A stretch of DNA of 64,000 nt. It comes from Antarctobacter heliothermus. GTDB lineage: Bacteria; Pseudomonadota; Alphaproteobacteria; Rhodobacterales; Rhodobacteraceae. Below the pieces are notes generated by a model. It saw nothing but the letters and a program-made list of their open reading frames with translations. It ran no database searches and was not told where the DNA came from. The stretch is from assembly GCF_900188425.1 (NCBI RefSeq), contig NZ_FZON01000007.1, positions 1 through 64,000 on the forward strand, written 5' to 3'. This document shows positions 43,063 to 51,559 of this stretch, one piece after another; the first letter of the stretch is position 1, and the number at the start of each line of letters is the position of its first letter. Position numbers and translations under genes: made by a program.

Positions 43063-43385
43063 GTGTTGTCCTTTTCGTCTTGGAGAGCGGTTGTCAGGGC
43101 CGTGAGCTTGTCCTGCCAGAAAGCGTCGAAATAGCTGAGCCAGTCGGTGACGGGTTTCAGCGCGGCGGCGTTGAGGGTGGAGATCGTTTCCCGACCCTGC
43201 CGCCGCATCTGGATCAGGTTGCCCTCTTCGAGCACGACAAGGTGCTTTTTGACCGCCGCGCGGGTCATGTCGCAGTGTCGTGTCACTTCGGCGAGGGTCA
43301 TTTCGCGGGCTGAGAGGCGGCGCAGGATGTCGCGCCGGGTCGGATCCGCGAGGGCGCGGAAGGCGGGTTGCAGGTCTGGTGGCAT
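43059..43385 (-). CDS. ArsR-family winged-helix repressor
   Basis: This 108-residue regulator starts MPPDLQPAFRALADPTRRDI and has the recognition helix region MTRAAVKKHLVVLEEGNLI. It lacks the metal-binding ELCVC-type motif of arsenic sensors, so it belongs to the non-metal SRPBCC-linked group. The start at 43385 follows CGGAG. A 17-bp inverted repeat at 43413-43453 in its promoter is the likely autoregulatory operator. Confidence 0.88.
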   Translation of the reverse strand: MPPDLQPAFRALADPTRRDILRRLSAREMTLAEVTRHCDMTRAAVKKHLVVLEEGNLIQMRRQGRETISTLNAAALKPVTDWLSYFDAFWQDKLTALTTALQDEKDNT

Positions 43386-43412
43386 GGCGGCTCCGGTGTG
43401 AGACAGCTTTGT

Positions 43413-43453
43413 GATACCATTTGGCATCCTTTTATGGGATGCCAAATGGTATC
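43413..43453. promoter_or_regulatory. 17-bp inverted-repeat operator upstream of the ArsR-type gene
   Basis: GATACCATTTGGCATCC and GGATGCCAAATGGTATC form a perfect inverted repeat with a 7-nt spacer (TTTTATG), starting 28 nt before the repressor start codon. The length and position fit binding of an ArsR-type dimer, possibly two dimers. The T-rich spacer could include part of a promoter. Confidence 0.8.
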
Positions 43454-43516
43454 CTGTCAAGCAGGAAGACCTGTGTCGGGTTTTTTCCTGGATCGTCCGC
43501 CGTTCGCGGGTCGCCG

Positions 43517-44254
43517 TCAGGAGTCGTCGGTGACGAACCCGTAGCGGGTCAATTCCTCGGGCAGCAGGATGTAGATTTCGTCCGGTGGCGTAACAAGCGC
43601 GTGCCGCATCACCAGCGGGTCAACCCCCATGTCGTCGAGAAAGCCCATGACCTCGGCCTGACCGCGCTGGATATCCTCGACCGCAACAAAGGCGGGCAGC
43701 AGGGTGCTTTCGCCGAAATAGTGCTGGTGGACCCCGATAGAGGCAGCGGCGGCGGCGGTGCGGGTTTTTCCGCCGGCAAAGAGGTAAGGGCAGGCGGAGT
43801 AGCAGAATTCGCCCGACAGGACCTCTGTTGCGATGCCAGAGGCGCGCAGGTGACGGCCAAGGTCAAGGGTGTCGCGGACAGACCCGCCAGAGGATTGCAG
43901 CACCAGCGTGGCGATGGGCGGATCGGCACGGTCGATCTGCGGGATCAGGCGTTCGGCGTCACCCTCGGCAATCGCCCCCTCCATCCGCCAGAGACCGTTA
44001 TTCAACGTCAGGGTCAAACGCTCGGGCAGCTCGCCGGGATCGCGTTCGGGGGCAACGGCGGGGCGGTCACGGCCCGGTTTGAAGATGCGGCGCTGATCGC
44101 CGGGGCGGACAGGTTCGGACAGGCGGGGTGCATCGGGTTTGAAGGTCGGCAGCGACAGGGTGCCCTGGCGCATGTCACCGAGGACCAGCAGGACGCCAAT
44201 GCCGACCTGAAAGATCAGCACAGCCGACAGGGTGCGGGCAACGCTGCGGTTCAT
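43517..44254 (-). CDS. ClpP/crotonase-fold membrane-anchored protein (COG3904-like)
   Basis: This 245-residue protein has an N-terminal membrane anchor (AVLIFQVGIGVLLVLG). From about residue 100 it has a ClpP-like domain: LVLQSSGGSVRDTLDLGRHL, FCYSACPYLFAGG with a Ser in the nucleophile position, and IGVHQHYFGE with a His. The pattern resembles periplasmic ClpP-like proteins of unknown substrate. The start at 44254 (MNRSVARTL) places the anchor correctly. It is followed downstream on the same strand by the ArsR/SRPBCC pair. Confidence 0.72.
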   Translation of the reverse strand: MNRSVARTLSAVLIFQVGIGVLLVLGDMRQGTLSLPTFKPDAPRLSEPVRPGDQRRIFKPGRDRPAVAPERDPGELPERLTLTLNNGLWRMEGAIAEGDAERLIPQIDRADPPIATLVLQSSGGSVRDTLDLGRHLRASGIATEVLSGEFCYSACPYLFAGGKTRTAAAAASIGVHQHYFGESTLLPAFVAVEDIQRGQAEVMGFLDDMGVDPLVMRHALVTPPDEIYILLPEELTRYGFVTDDS

Positions 44255-44351
44255 GGCTGGACTCGCGGTGCGGTCAGGCCGACGCCCGTCCCCACATCGC
44301 GCCGGGGCCTCTGAACGCCGTTTGGGCGCGGTATTGGGTGCGCAGCCGCCG

Positions 44352-45659
44352 TCATGCGGATTTACCCTTGAGCGGTGTGACATCCTCACGCGGCGCTGCC
44401 GGCGGTTCGGCGCGTGCGGGCGGCGGGCCTGCAACGGCCTCGACCTCGCGCAGGGCGGTGACGGCGGCGCGCAGTTCGGCCAGTGTCAGCGTGTCCTCAA
44501 CGCCCGCGCCCTCGCGGCCCTCTCGAATCGCGCCGTGGGTGATGGCAAGGATAAAGACCAGCACCATGGGCAGCAGGTCGATGGCGATGGCGCCGGCCCA
44601 GGAGGGGATGAAATTTCCGGCATACAGGATGACCGCATCGGCGGCGGACAGCGGCGCATAGGTCACGTCCGTGGGGGCCTGCAACGATTGCACGGCCTGT
44701 GCGGCTCTTTCCAGCGTGGCGGCGCGCTGCGCCAGCACCTCCAGCACAGAGGTGATGGTGGCGGACTGGTCGGCGCGGCCCTGCGCCGTGGCACTGTCGA
44801 GTTCCGGCAGCACCACAGAAGCGGCCAGATCTTGCGCGGCGCGTTCGACCAGCGGGGCCACCGAAAGTTGCCGCAACTGGGTGATCAGCCCTTGCAGACG
44901 CACGGCGGCCTCTGAAAACTCGACCGACCGCGCCTCGACGTTGCCGGGTTCCACGGTCAGCGCACGCATCCGCGACAGGATGGTGTTGCCCTCGGTAAAG
45001 GCGGTGTCGACCAGAGGCGTCTGGGCTGCGATCTGGCCCTCCAGTGCGGTCAGTTCCGCCGATTTCTGACGCAACACCCGAAAGACAGCGCCGCGCCCGG
45101 CCAGACCGGACAGCGCGCCTTGCGCCTCCAACTCTGACAAATCTTCAAAGCTCTGGCGGGTGCGCGCGACATCGCGTTCCAGCGCCTGCCCGGTCAGGGC
45201 GATCTCATGCGCGCGTTCAAGCGCCGCCTGATAATCCTGCACCGTTTCGGCCAGGTGCTGTTCCACGGCTGCCGACCCGGCAAGGGCGGCGGCGTTCAGC
45301 CAGGATGACATGGCGACGATGGCCAGACTGCCCAGACCCATGGTGGCCAGCAGGCCAGCGCGGGCGCGCGCGGTGCGGACGGCGGGAAACAGCCGCAGCA
45401 TGTAGGACCAGAACACAAAGATCCCGACAGAGACGGCGGTGGAATAGGCGATGGCGGCAAAGATCGACATGGCGCCGTTTTCATCCAGCAACGAGGACAC
45501 GCCAAGGTAGGTGTAGATGCCCGACGCCACGGACAATACGCCAAGCGCCGTGCCGGAAAACGTGTCGAGCCATGTCAGGTGCCCTTCCAGTTCGCGCGCG
45601 GCACGCACCCCGCGGGCCTCTTCGCGGGTCAGTCGGGTCTGGGGGGCGTCTTGGGACAT
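44352..45659 (-). CDS. Large membrane protein with central coiled coil
   Basis: This 435-residue hypothetical protein has three N-terminal hydrophobic segments (about residues 35-58, 66-89 and 104-128), a long helical, probably coiled-coil region (130-340) and one C-terminal segment (AIAIDLLPMVLVFILAITHG) before a Pro-rich tail. This topology resembles DUF4407-like membrane proteins, but the match is weak. No enzymatic motif is seen. It stands between the ClpP-like protein and mmcB. Confidence 0.6.
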   Translation of the reverse strand: MSQDAPQTRLTREEARGVRAARELEGHLTWLDTFSGTALGVLSVASGIYTYLGVSSLLDENGAMSIFAAIAYSTAVSVGIFVFWSYMLRLFPAVRTARARAGLLATMGLGSLAIVAMSSWLNAAALAGSAAVEQHLAETVQDYQAALERAHEIALTGQALERDVARTRQSFEDLSELEAQGALSGLAGRGAVFRVLRQKSAELTALEGQIAAQTPLVDTAFTEGNTILSRMRALTVEPGNVEARSVEFSEAAVRLQGLITQLRQLSVAPLVERAAQDLAASVVLPELDSATAQGRADQSATITSVLEVLAQRAATLERAAQAVQSLQAPTDVTYAPLSAADAVILYAGNFIPSWAGAIAIDLLPMVLVFILAITHGAIREGREGAGVEDTLTLAELRAAVTALREVEAVAGPPPARAEPPAAPREDVTPLKGKSA

Positions 45660-45749
45660 GCGGAACCTTGAGAGTCATGAAAAGGGTGCTTTGGCGACAG
45701 TAGGCAAATCGCCACCAGAGGAAAGGCAGCGCGCGGCGGGGTTGCATTT

Positions 45750-45764
45750 GTTCACGGAATGTTC
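45750..45764. promoter_or_regulatory. LexA SOS box upstream of mmcB
   Basis: GTTCACGGAATGTTC matches GTTC-N7-GTTC, the LexA operator of Rhodobacter and other alphaproteobacteria. It ends 12 nt before the chosen mmcB start codon. Confidence 0.85.
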
Positions 45765-45776
45765 AAGAATTTGAGC

Positions 45777-46262
45777 ATGGAATTGCCTGTCGCGCCCAAC
45801 CTGATGCCCGATGTGATGTCTGACTTGATGCCCGGCCAGTTGCTGGCGCGCGGCGTGTCCCGCCACCTGGCAGGGCATGGCTTTGCCGTGGTGGAAGAGT
45901 TTGTGCCCGACCGGGGGTTGCGCGTCGATGTCATGGCGCTGGGCCCAAAGGGAGAGCTGTGGGTGGTGGAGTGTAAATCCTCACGCGCGGATTTCATGAG
46001 CGACGGCAAATGGCAGGGCTATCTGCCGTGGTGTGATCGCTATTTCTGGGCGGTGGATCAGACGTTTCCGACCGATCTGTTGCCAGAGGGGACAGGGTTG
46101 ATCATTGCCGATGGTTATGACGCGGAGATCCTGCGCATGGCGCCAGAGGATAAGCTGGCAGCCGCGCGGCGGACCAAGCTGACGCGCAAGTTTGCCGTTC
46201 ATGCGGCGCGGCGGTTGCAGGGGTTGCGGGATCCCGGCGCAGGGCTGGACCGCTGGGGATAG
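45777..46262 (+). CDS. mmcB: MmcB family DNA repair protein
   Basis: This 161-residue protein of the MmcB family, an endonuclease-like fold needed for mitomycin C resistance in Caulobacter, has LWVVECKSSRADFMSDGKWQ and WCDRYFWAVDQTFP. The E-x-K in VECKS resembles a PD-(D/E)xK nuclease core. An upstream in-frame ATG at 45759 overlaps the SOS box, so the ATG at 45777 is preferred. Expression should be induced by DNA damage. Confidence 0.87.
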   Translation: MELPVAPNLMPDVMSDLMPGQLLARGVSRHLAGHGFAVVEEFVPDRGLRVDVMALGPKGELWVVECKSSRADFMSDGKWQGYLPWCDRYFWAVDQTFPTDLLPEGTGLIIADGYDAEILRMAPEDKLAAARRTKLTRKFAVHAARRLQGLRDPGAGLDRWG

Positions 46263-46349
46263 TCGGGCTGCTGTCTGGTGGGGCTTGCCTGAACGGGTTG
46301 ATCCGGACGACGATGGAACCGTCGCGGCACATCACAGAAAGGATCCGTC

Positions 46350-46739
46350 ATGGAACTCGGGGCATTTTCGGTCAGTCTGTCGGTCAAGGATCTGACCGCC
46401 TCGCGGCGCTTTTACGAGGCACTGGGATTTCAGCAAGTCGCCGGGGTCGCCGAAGAGGGCTGGTTGATCCTGCGCAACGGTGACAGCGTGATCGGCCTGT
46501 TTCAGGGCATGTTCACAGGCAATATGCTGACCTTCAACCCCGGCTGGAGCGGCGGCGGTGAGCCGCTGGACGACTTCACCGATATCCGCGCGATGCAGGC
46601 GCGGCTGCGCGCCAACGGCATTGAACCGGAATCAGGTGTAGAGGGTGACAGCACGGGGCCAGCCTGCATGACGCTGGTCGACCCGGACGGGAACAGGGTC
46701 TTTGTCGATCAGCACGTTCCCGCGCCGTCGCAGGATTAG
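46350..46739 (+). CDS. VOC (glyoxalase/bleomycin-resistance fold) protein
   Basis: This 129-residue vicinal oxygen chelate protein begins FSVSLSVKDLTASRRFYEAL and ends with the metal-side strand TLVDPDGNRVFVDQH. The substrate is unknown. AAAGGA precedes the ATG. The stop codon overlaps that of the convergent small gene by 3 nt. Confidence 0.85.
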   Translation: MELGAFSVSLSVKDLTASRRFYEALGFQQVAGVAEEGWLILRNGDSVIGLFQGMFTGNMLTFNPGWSGGGEPLDDFTDIRAMQARLRANGIEPESGVEGDSTGPACMTLVDPDGNRVFVDQHVPAPSQD

Positions 46740-46930
46740 CGGCTGGGCTTGGTCCGGCGCGCGGTTGCGGCCGCGGCACGCAGTTCTTCGGCGATTTCCT
46801 CGGCCTCTTCGGGTTCGAAATCCATCGGGATTTCCATCCCGTCGGCAAAGATGAACAGGCGGACCATCCCCTTTTCGGTGGGGCCGATCTGAAGGTTGGC
46901 TTCGATGTCGCGTTCGTCGTGGATGCTCAT
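46736..46930 (-). CDS. Small acidic protein (DUF6324-like)
   Basis: This 64-residue protein begins MSIHDERDIEANLQIGPTEK and contains VRLFIFADGMEIPMDFEP and a helical end, EEAEEIAEELRAAAATAR. AAGG precedes the ATG at 46930. Short proteins of this form are common in Rhodobacteraceae; the family name is given from memory with limited certainty. The function is unknown. Confidence 0.65.
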   Translation of the reverse strand: MSIHDERDIEANLQIGPTEKGMVRLFIFADGMEIPMDFEPEEAEEIAEELRAAAATARRTKPSR

Positions 46931-47023
46931 GTTACCAGTGCCTTGTCCGATAGGTTTGAGGATCGACGTCACCTAGCCCTGTAGGGGTTGATTTGCAAGA
47001 CGCGCAGGGGTTTGTATCGGCGG

Positions 47024-47503
47024 ATGGAGATAGACCTGAAACCTCTTGGCCCCGGCGACATCGACTGGCTGGTGGCGCAGCACCGTCGCCTCTATGCGCG
47101 CGACGAAGGTTTTGATGAGACGTTCCCGGCGCTGGTGCGGCAGATCCTGGAGGATTTTGACGCAGGTCATGACCCGGCGGGCGAACGCGGCTTTGTCGCG
47201 TGGCAGGGGGCGCAGCGATTGGGCAGCATCTTTTGTGTGCGCGAGGATGCGGAAACGGCCAAGTTGCGGCTGTTTTTTCTGATGCCAGAGTCGCGCGGCA
47301 AGGGGCTGGGCAAACGCCTGCTGGCCGAATGCATGGGGTTTGCGCGGGACCGTGGCTATCGTCGCATGGTGCTGTGGACCCACGAAAGCCACCGCGCCGC
47401 CTGCGCCCTGTACCAGAAAACCGGCTGGCGGCTGGTGCGGACCACGCCAAAGGTCAGCTTTGGCGTGGACGTGGTGGAGCAGGGCTGGGAAATTGACCTG
47501 TGA
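47024..47503 (+). CDS. GNAT family N-acetyltransferase
   Basis: This 159-residue acetyltransferase has acetyl-CoA motif A as RLFFLMPESRGKGLGKRLLA and motif B with HRAACALYQKTGWRLV. The start is set at the ATG at 47024, although the ribosome binding site is weak. The C-terminus (FGVDVVEQGWEIDL) resembles the acetyltransferase domain of MarR-GNAT proteins. The substrate is unknown. It converges on paaG. Confidence 0.84.
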   Translation: MEIDLKPLGPGDIDWLVAQHRRLYARDEGFDETFPALVRQILEDFDAGHDPAGERGFVAWQGAQRLGSIFCVREDAETAKLRLFFLMPESRGKGLGKRLLAECMGFARDRGYRRMVLWTHESHRAACALYQKTGWRLVRTTPKVSFGVDVVEQGWEIDL

Positions 47504-47512
47504 AGGAGCGGT

Positions 47513-48301
47513 TTACCGCTCTCCGGTGAACTTCGGCGCGCGTTTGTCCAGAAAGGCGGCGACGCCTTCGGCATAGTCGGGGTGTTCGCCACAGGCCTTC
47601 ATCAACTCGGCCTCCAGATCCAGATGGGCGTCCAGCGTGTTGGTCGCCGCCGCATCAATCGCCTGCTTGGTGCTGGCAAAGCCAAAGGTCGGGCCATCGG
47701 CGAACTGGGCGGCCAGCTTGCGCGCCTCGTCCATCAATGTCTCATCCGGCAGCGCCTTCCAGATCAGGCCCCAATCTTCGGCCTGTTGGGCGGGCAAGGG
47801 CTGGGCTGTCAGGGCAAGGCCCATGGCGCGGGCGCGCCCCAGCAGCTGGGTCAGGTGCCAGCTGCCGCCGGTGTCGGGGATCAGCCCGACCTTGGCAAAG
47901 GACTGGATGAACTTGGCGCTGTGGGCGGCCAGCACCATGTCGCAGGCCAGCGCCACGCTGGACCCGGCCCCGGCGGCCACACCGTTGACGGCGCAGATCA
48001 CCGGCATTTGCAGGGCGCGGATCTGGCGCACCAGCGGCGCCCAGTAGCTGCGCACCGTCTCACCCAGATCGGGCGGGCCGTCCATCTTGCGCGGATCGCG
48101 GTCGCCCAGATCCTGCCCGGCGCAAAAGCCGCGTCCCGCGCCGGTCAGCAGCAGCGCGCGCTTGTCATCCGCTGCCGCGCGGGTCAGGGCGGCACGCAGG
48201 GCCAGATGCATGTCGGGGGTAAAGCTGTTCAGCCGGTCGGGCCGGTTCAACGTGACCTCGGCCCATGTGCCGTGATCGGTGACAAGAATGGTGTCCGACA
48301 T
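47513..48301 (-). CDS. paaG: Enoyl-CoA hydratase/isomerase family protein, PaaG-type
   Basis: This 262-residue crotonase-fold protein is closest in pattern to PaaG, which isomerises 1,2-epoxyphenylacetyl-CoA to an oxepin-CoA. It shows GAGRGFCAGQDLGDRDPRKM, VNGVAAGAGSSVALACDMVL with an oxyanion-hole Gly, and KVGLIPDTGGSWHLTQLLGR. The remaining paa genes are not in the window. It lies behind the MarR regulator and divergent from the benzoate genes, suggesting a shared aromatic-CoA regulon. Confidence 0.82.
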   Translation of the reverse strand: MSDTILVTDHGTWAEVTLNRPDRLNSFTPDMHLALRAALTRAAADDKRALLLTGAGRGFCAGQDLGDRDPRKMDGPPDLGETVRSYWAPLVRQIRALQMPVICAVNGVAAGAGSSVALACDMVLAAHSAKFIQSFAKVGLIPDTGGSWHLTQLLGRARAMGLALTAQPLPAQQAEDWGLIWKALPDETLMDEARKLAAQFADGPTFGFASTKQAIDAAATNTLDAHLDLEAELMKACGEHPDYAEGVAAFLDKRAPKFTGER

Positions 48302-48382
48302 GTGATCCCCTCCTCAACGCGGTTGCGGCAAGGGATGGCATGTCGCGCGGCGATGATCAACGCGGTCCGGTCAACGTGGAGG

Positions 48383-48898
48383 TCAGTCGGCCTTGTCCTT
48401 GGGCATCCGCAAGGGCGCGCGCGTCCGGTCATTGCCAGCGGCGGCGACCTTGGCGGCCAGCCGGATGAACTCTGCCTTTTCGGCCTCGTCCAGCCCAACC
48501 AGCAGGTTCTTTTGCATGGTCTCGACGATGGGGCGGATATGGGCGATGCGCCTTTCGCCTTCCGGCGTCAGGGCCAGCACCTTTGCCCGGCGGTCAGAAG
48601 GGTTGGTGCGCCGTTCGATCAGCCCCTTGGCACACAGCCGTTCGATCACCCCGCCGATGGTGGCGCGATCATGTGCGATCAGCCCGGCCAATGTTGCCTG
48701 ATCAATGCCGGGATGTTCCTGCAACATCGCCAGGGCCGCGAATTGCGGCGAAGTCAGGTCAGATCCGGTCGCCCTCATCTGTTCGGCGAAGATCGACGAG
48801 GACAGTTGTTGCAGACGGCGGATCAGGTGTCCGGGCATGTTATAGATCGCGTGCATGTCCGCAGGGTAGGCCAGCCGGTGAAAGTCGCAAGTACGCAT
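48383..48898 (-). CDS. MarR-family regulator of the benzoate/box genes
   Basis: This 171-residue regulator has the N-terminal helix MPGHLIRRLQQLSSSIF and the winged helix IAHDRATIGGVIERLCAKGL followed by RRTNPSDRRAKVLALT. A shorter start at Met15 is possible. Its position, divergent from the benzoate-CoA ligase, and its similarity in layout to BadR-type aromatic regulators suggest that it senses benzoate or benzoyl-CoA. TGCA-N6-TGCA repeats occupy the 313-nt divergent promoter region. Confidence 0.87.
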   Translation of the reverse strand: MRTCDFHRLAYPADMHAIYNMPGHLIRRLQQLSSSIFAEQMRATGSDLTSPQFAALAMLQEHPGIDQATLAGLIAHDRATIGGVIERLCAKGLIERRTNPSDRRAKVLALTPEGERRIAHIRPIVETMQKNLLVGLDEAEKAEFIRLAAKVAAAGNDRTRAPLRMPKDKAD

Positions 48899-48946
48899 AT
48901 TGTCATCGTGCTGCGCTTTTGCCTAGGGCGGGGTGGATGTGAGTTG

Positions 48947-49001
48947 TGCAGTATAGTGCATTTTTGTGAACGGCTCGGCAATTGGAGTGCATGAAATTGC
49001 A
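48947..49001. promoter_or_regulatory. Two TGCA-N6-TGCA operators in the marR/benzoate-CoA ligase promoter region
   Basis: TGCAGTATAGTGCA (48947-48960) and TGCATGAAATTGCA (48988-49001) are exact TGCA-N6-TGCA elements, 41 bp apart, within the 313-nt gene-free region 48899-49211. This is the operator form described for the BzdR/BoxR benzoyl-CoA regulators. Here the adjacent regulator is MarR-type, so either it recognises the same pattern or a BoxR gene lies elsewhere. The rest of the region holds no gene; the ligase leader from about 49050 is G-rich. Confidence 0.7.
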
Positions 49002-49211
49002 TCTTTGAAAAATAAGGTGTACGCTTACCAAAGATTTGATTCCGCAGGAGGCGACGCGCCGAAACCGGGGGAGGCGGCGAGGAGGTCGACCGGGCCAGGC
49101 GCGTATCGGTCCTGTCTGCAAGGGGCGTGTCGGGTGAGGCTGCTTCGGGGATCAGAGCGACGATATGTGCCGCCATGCGGCGCGGGTGACAGGCAGGGAG
49201 GAGGCCACGTC

Positions 49212-50744
49212 ATGAACGAAAACGCAGCATTGTATTTTGTCGACCGCCATGTGGACGAGGGGCGCGCCGACAAGGTGGCCTTCCAAGAAGCGGATGGCGA
49301 CAAGCGCAGCCTGACTTTCGGGCAACTGGCAGAGCAAAGCGGGCGGTTCGCCGGGGCGCTTCATCGGCATGGGGTGCGCCGCGAAGAGCGGGTTGCCATG
49401 ATCGTGCAGGATCAGATCGAGTGTCCGGTGATCTTTTGGGGCGCGCTCAAGGCCGGGGCGATCCCGGTGCCGTTGAACACGCTGCTGTCGGCGCCGGTCT
49501 ACGATGTCATCCTCACCGACAGTCGCGCCTCTATCCTTGTGGTGTCGGAAAAGCTGTGGCCGACGGTGCAGCCGGTGGTTGCCGACAACCCGTATCTGCG
49601 CGCGGTGCTGGTGATCGGGGAGGCGCCCGAGGGCACCGAGAGCTATCAGCAGTTTGTCGCGGACGCGCCGATTGAGACGGCGGTTGAGGCGCATGAGGAT
49701 GAGATGGCATTCTGGCTGTACTCTTCCGGGTCCACCGGCCAGCCCAAGGGCGTGCGGCATGTGCATTCCAGCCTCAAGGCCACGGCAGACACTTTTGGCG
49801 CGCAGGTGCTTGGCATCCGTGAGGACGACATCGTCTATTCGGTGGCCAAGATCTTTTTCGCCTATGGTCTGGGCAACGCGATGTCCTTTCCCCTGTCGGT
49901 GGGCGCGACGACAGTGCTGTTGTCGGGGCGGCCGACGCCAGAGGTGGTGTCCGGCATCCTTGGGACGCATCGTCCGACGTTGTTTTGCGGCGTGCCGACC
50001 TTTTACGCCGCGATGAGCGCCGCTTTGGAAAAGACCGGCCTGCCGCAGGGGATGGCTGTGCGCCTGTGTACCTCTGCCGGTGAGGCGCTGCCGCGTGAGG
50101 TGGGCGAACGCTGGCACAGGTTGACCGGCACCGAGATTGTCGATGGCGTCGGCTCGACCGAGATGCTGCACATCTTCCTGTCCAATCGTCCCGGCGACAT
50201 CGTCTATGGCACTTCCGGCACGGCGGTCCCCGGTTATGAGGTGCGGCTGGTGGATGAACACGATGAGGATGTCGGCGCAGGAGAAGTTGGCGAGTTGCTG
50301 GTGCGCGGCCCATCGGCGGCGGATGGCTATTGGAACAAGCGGCACAAGTCGCGGTCGACGTTTGAGGGGCACTGGACCCGGACCGGCGACAAATACGAAT
50401 GCACCGCTGAGGGGCGCTTTGTCTACTGCGGGCGCACGGACGACATGTTCAAGGTGTCGGGCATCTGGGTCAGCCCCTTTGAGGTGGAACAGGCCCTTGT
50501 CGAACATCCCGCCGTGTTGGAGGCGGCAGTGGTGGCCTGCGCCGACGACAAGGGGCTGGACAAGCCCAAGGCCTATATCGTGCTCAAGGAAGGGCAGGAC
50601 GCCGCGGCGGTCGAAGACCTCAAGGAGTTCGTGAAAGACAAGATCGGTATGTGGAAATACCCGCGCTGGGTCGAGGTGGTCGATGACCTGCCCAAGACCG
50701 CGACGGGCAAGATTCAACGGTTCAAGCTGAGGGCGCAGACATGA
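49212..50744 (+). CDS. Benzoate-CoA ligase
   Basis: This 510-residue acyl-adenylating enzyme of the benzoate-CoA ligase family activates benzoate to benzoyl-CoA. It has the AMP-binding motif LYSSGSTGQPKGVRHVH, the benzoate-ligase-like KIFFAYGLGNAMSFPL, VGSTEMLHIFLSNRPGD and the C-terminal TATGKIQRFKLR with the catalytic Lys. GGAGG precedes the ATG at 49212. It heads the row ligase-hydrolase-DUF309-boxC-boxB-boxA and overlaps the hydrolase by ATGA. Confidence 0.94.
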   Translation: MNENAALYFVDRHVDEGRADKVAFQEADGDKRSLTFGQLAEQSGRFAGALHRHGVRREERVAMIVQDQIECPVIFWGALKAGAIPVPLNTLLSAPVYDVILTDSRASILVVSEKLWPTVQPVVADNPYLRAVLVIGEAPEGTESYQQFVADAPIETAVEAHEDEMAFWLYSSGSTGQPKGVRHVHSSLKATADTFGAQVLGIREDDIVYSVAKIFFAYGLGNAMSFPLSVGATTVLLSGRPTPEVVSGILGTHRPTLFCGVPTFYAAMSAALEKTGLPQGMAVRLCTSAGEALPREVGERWHRLTGTEIVDGVGSTEMLHIFLSNRPGDIVYGTSGTAVPGYEVRLVDEHDEDVGAGEVGELLVRGPSAADGYWNKRHKSRSTFEGHWTRTGDKYECTAEGRFVYCGRTDDMFKVSGIWVSPFEVEQALVEHPAVLEAAVVACADDKGLDKPKAYIVLKEGQDAAAVEDLKEFVKDKIGMWKYPRWVEVVDDLPKTATGKIQRFKLRAQT

Positions 50745-51559
50745 CGGTAGAGTGGACGGAAAACGGACGGCTGACGGCAGGTGGCAAGGCATTGGAGTAT
50801 GCTTGTTTCGGTCCCGCCCCTGACAAGGCGCCGACCTTGGTCCTGTTGCACGAGGGGCTGGGCGCCGTGGCGCTGTGGCGTGATTTCCCGCAGGCGCTGG
50901 CAAAGGCCACCGGCTTTGGCGTGTTTGTCTATTCGCGGGCGGGCTATGGTCAATCGGACCCGGCGGACCTGCCGCGCCCGCTGGGCTACATGACGCGCGA
51001 GGCGGTGGATGTCTTGCCGCAGGTGCTGGAGGAGATCGGTTTTCAGCGCGGTGTCCTTGTCGGCCACAGCGATGGCGCGACGATCGCGGCAATTTACGCC
51101 GGCAGCGTGTCTGATGCGCGCGTGCGGGCGCTTGTGCTGATGGCGCCGCATTTCTTTACCGAAGAGGCCGGGTTGGCCGAGATCGCCAAGGCGAAGGCGG
51201 GTTTTGAAACCGGAGACCTGCGCGAGAAAATGGCGCGCTATCACCGCGACCCGGACAACGCCTTTCTCGGCTGGAACGACAGTTGGCTGCACCCGGATTT
51301 CAAGGACTGGAACGTGGCGGATGTCATCGACTACTTGCGCATCCCGGCTCTGGCGGTGCAGGGGCGCGACGACCAATACGGCACGCTGGCGCAGATCGAG
51401 GAACTGGACAGCCGCAGTTATGCGCCGGTCGAAACCCTGATCCTGGATGATTGCCGACACTCCCCGCATCTGGATCAGCCAGAGCGGGTGGTGGCAGGGA
51501 TCGCCGCGTTCTGTGCCCGGCTGGAGCGGATCGAAGCCGCCGAACCCGAAGTCGCGTGA
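50741..51559 (+). CDS. Alpha/beta hydrolase of the benzoate cluster
   Basis: This 272-residue hydrolase has its nucleophile in LVGHSDGATIAAIY, Asp in QGRDDQYG and His in DDCRHSPHLDQPE, a complete Ser-Asp-His triad. It overlaps the ligase stop codon, so it belongs to the same transcript. It could release benzoate from esters or act as a housekeeping thioesterase for stalled CoA intermediates; the sequence does not decide. Confidence 0.88.
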   Translation: MTVEWTENGRLTAGGKALEYACFGPAPDKAPTLVLLHEGLGAVALWRDFPQALAKATGFGVFVYSRAGYGQSDPADLPRPLGYMTREAVDVLPQVLEEIGFQRGVLVGHSDGATIAAIYAGSVSDARVRALVLMAPHFFTEEAGLAEIAKAKAGFETGDLREKMARYHRDPDNAFLGWNDSWLHPDFKDWNVADVIDYLRIPALAVQGRDDQYGTLAQIEELDSRSYAPVETLILDDCRHSPHLDQPERVVAGIAAFCARLERIEAAEPEVA

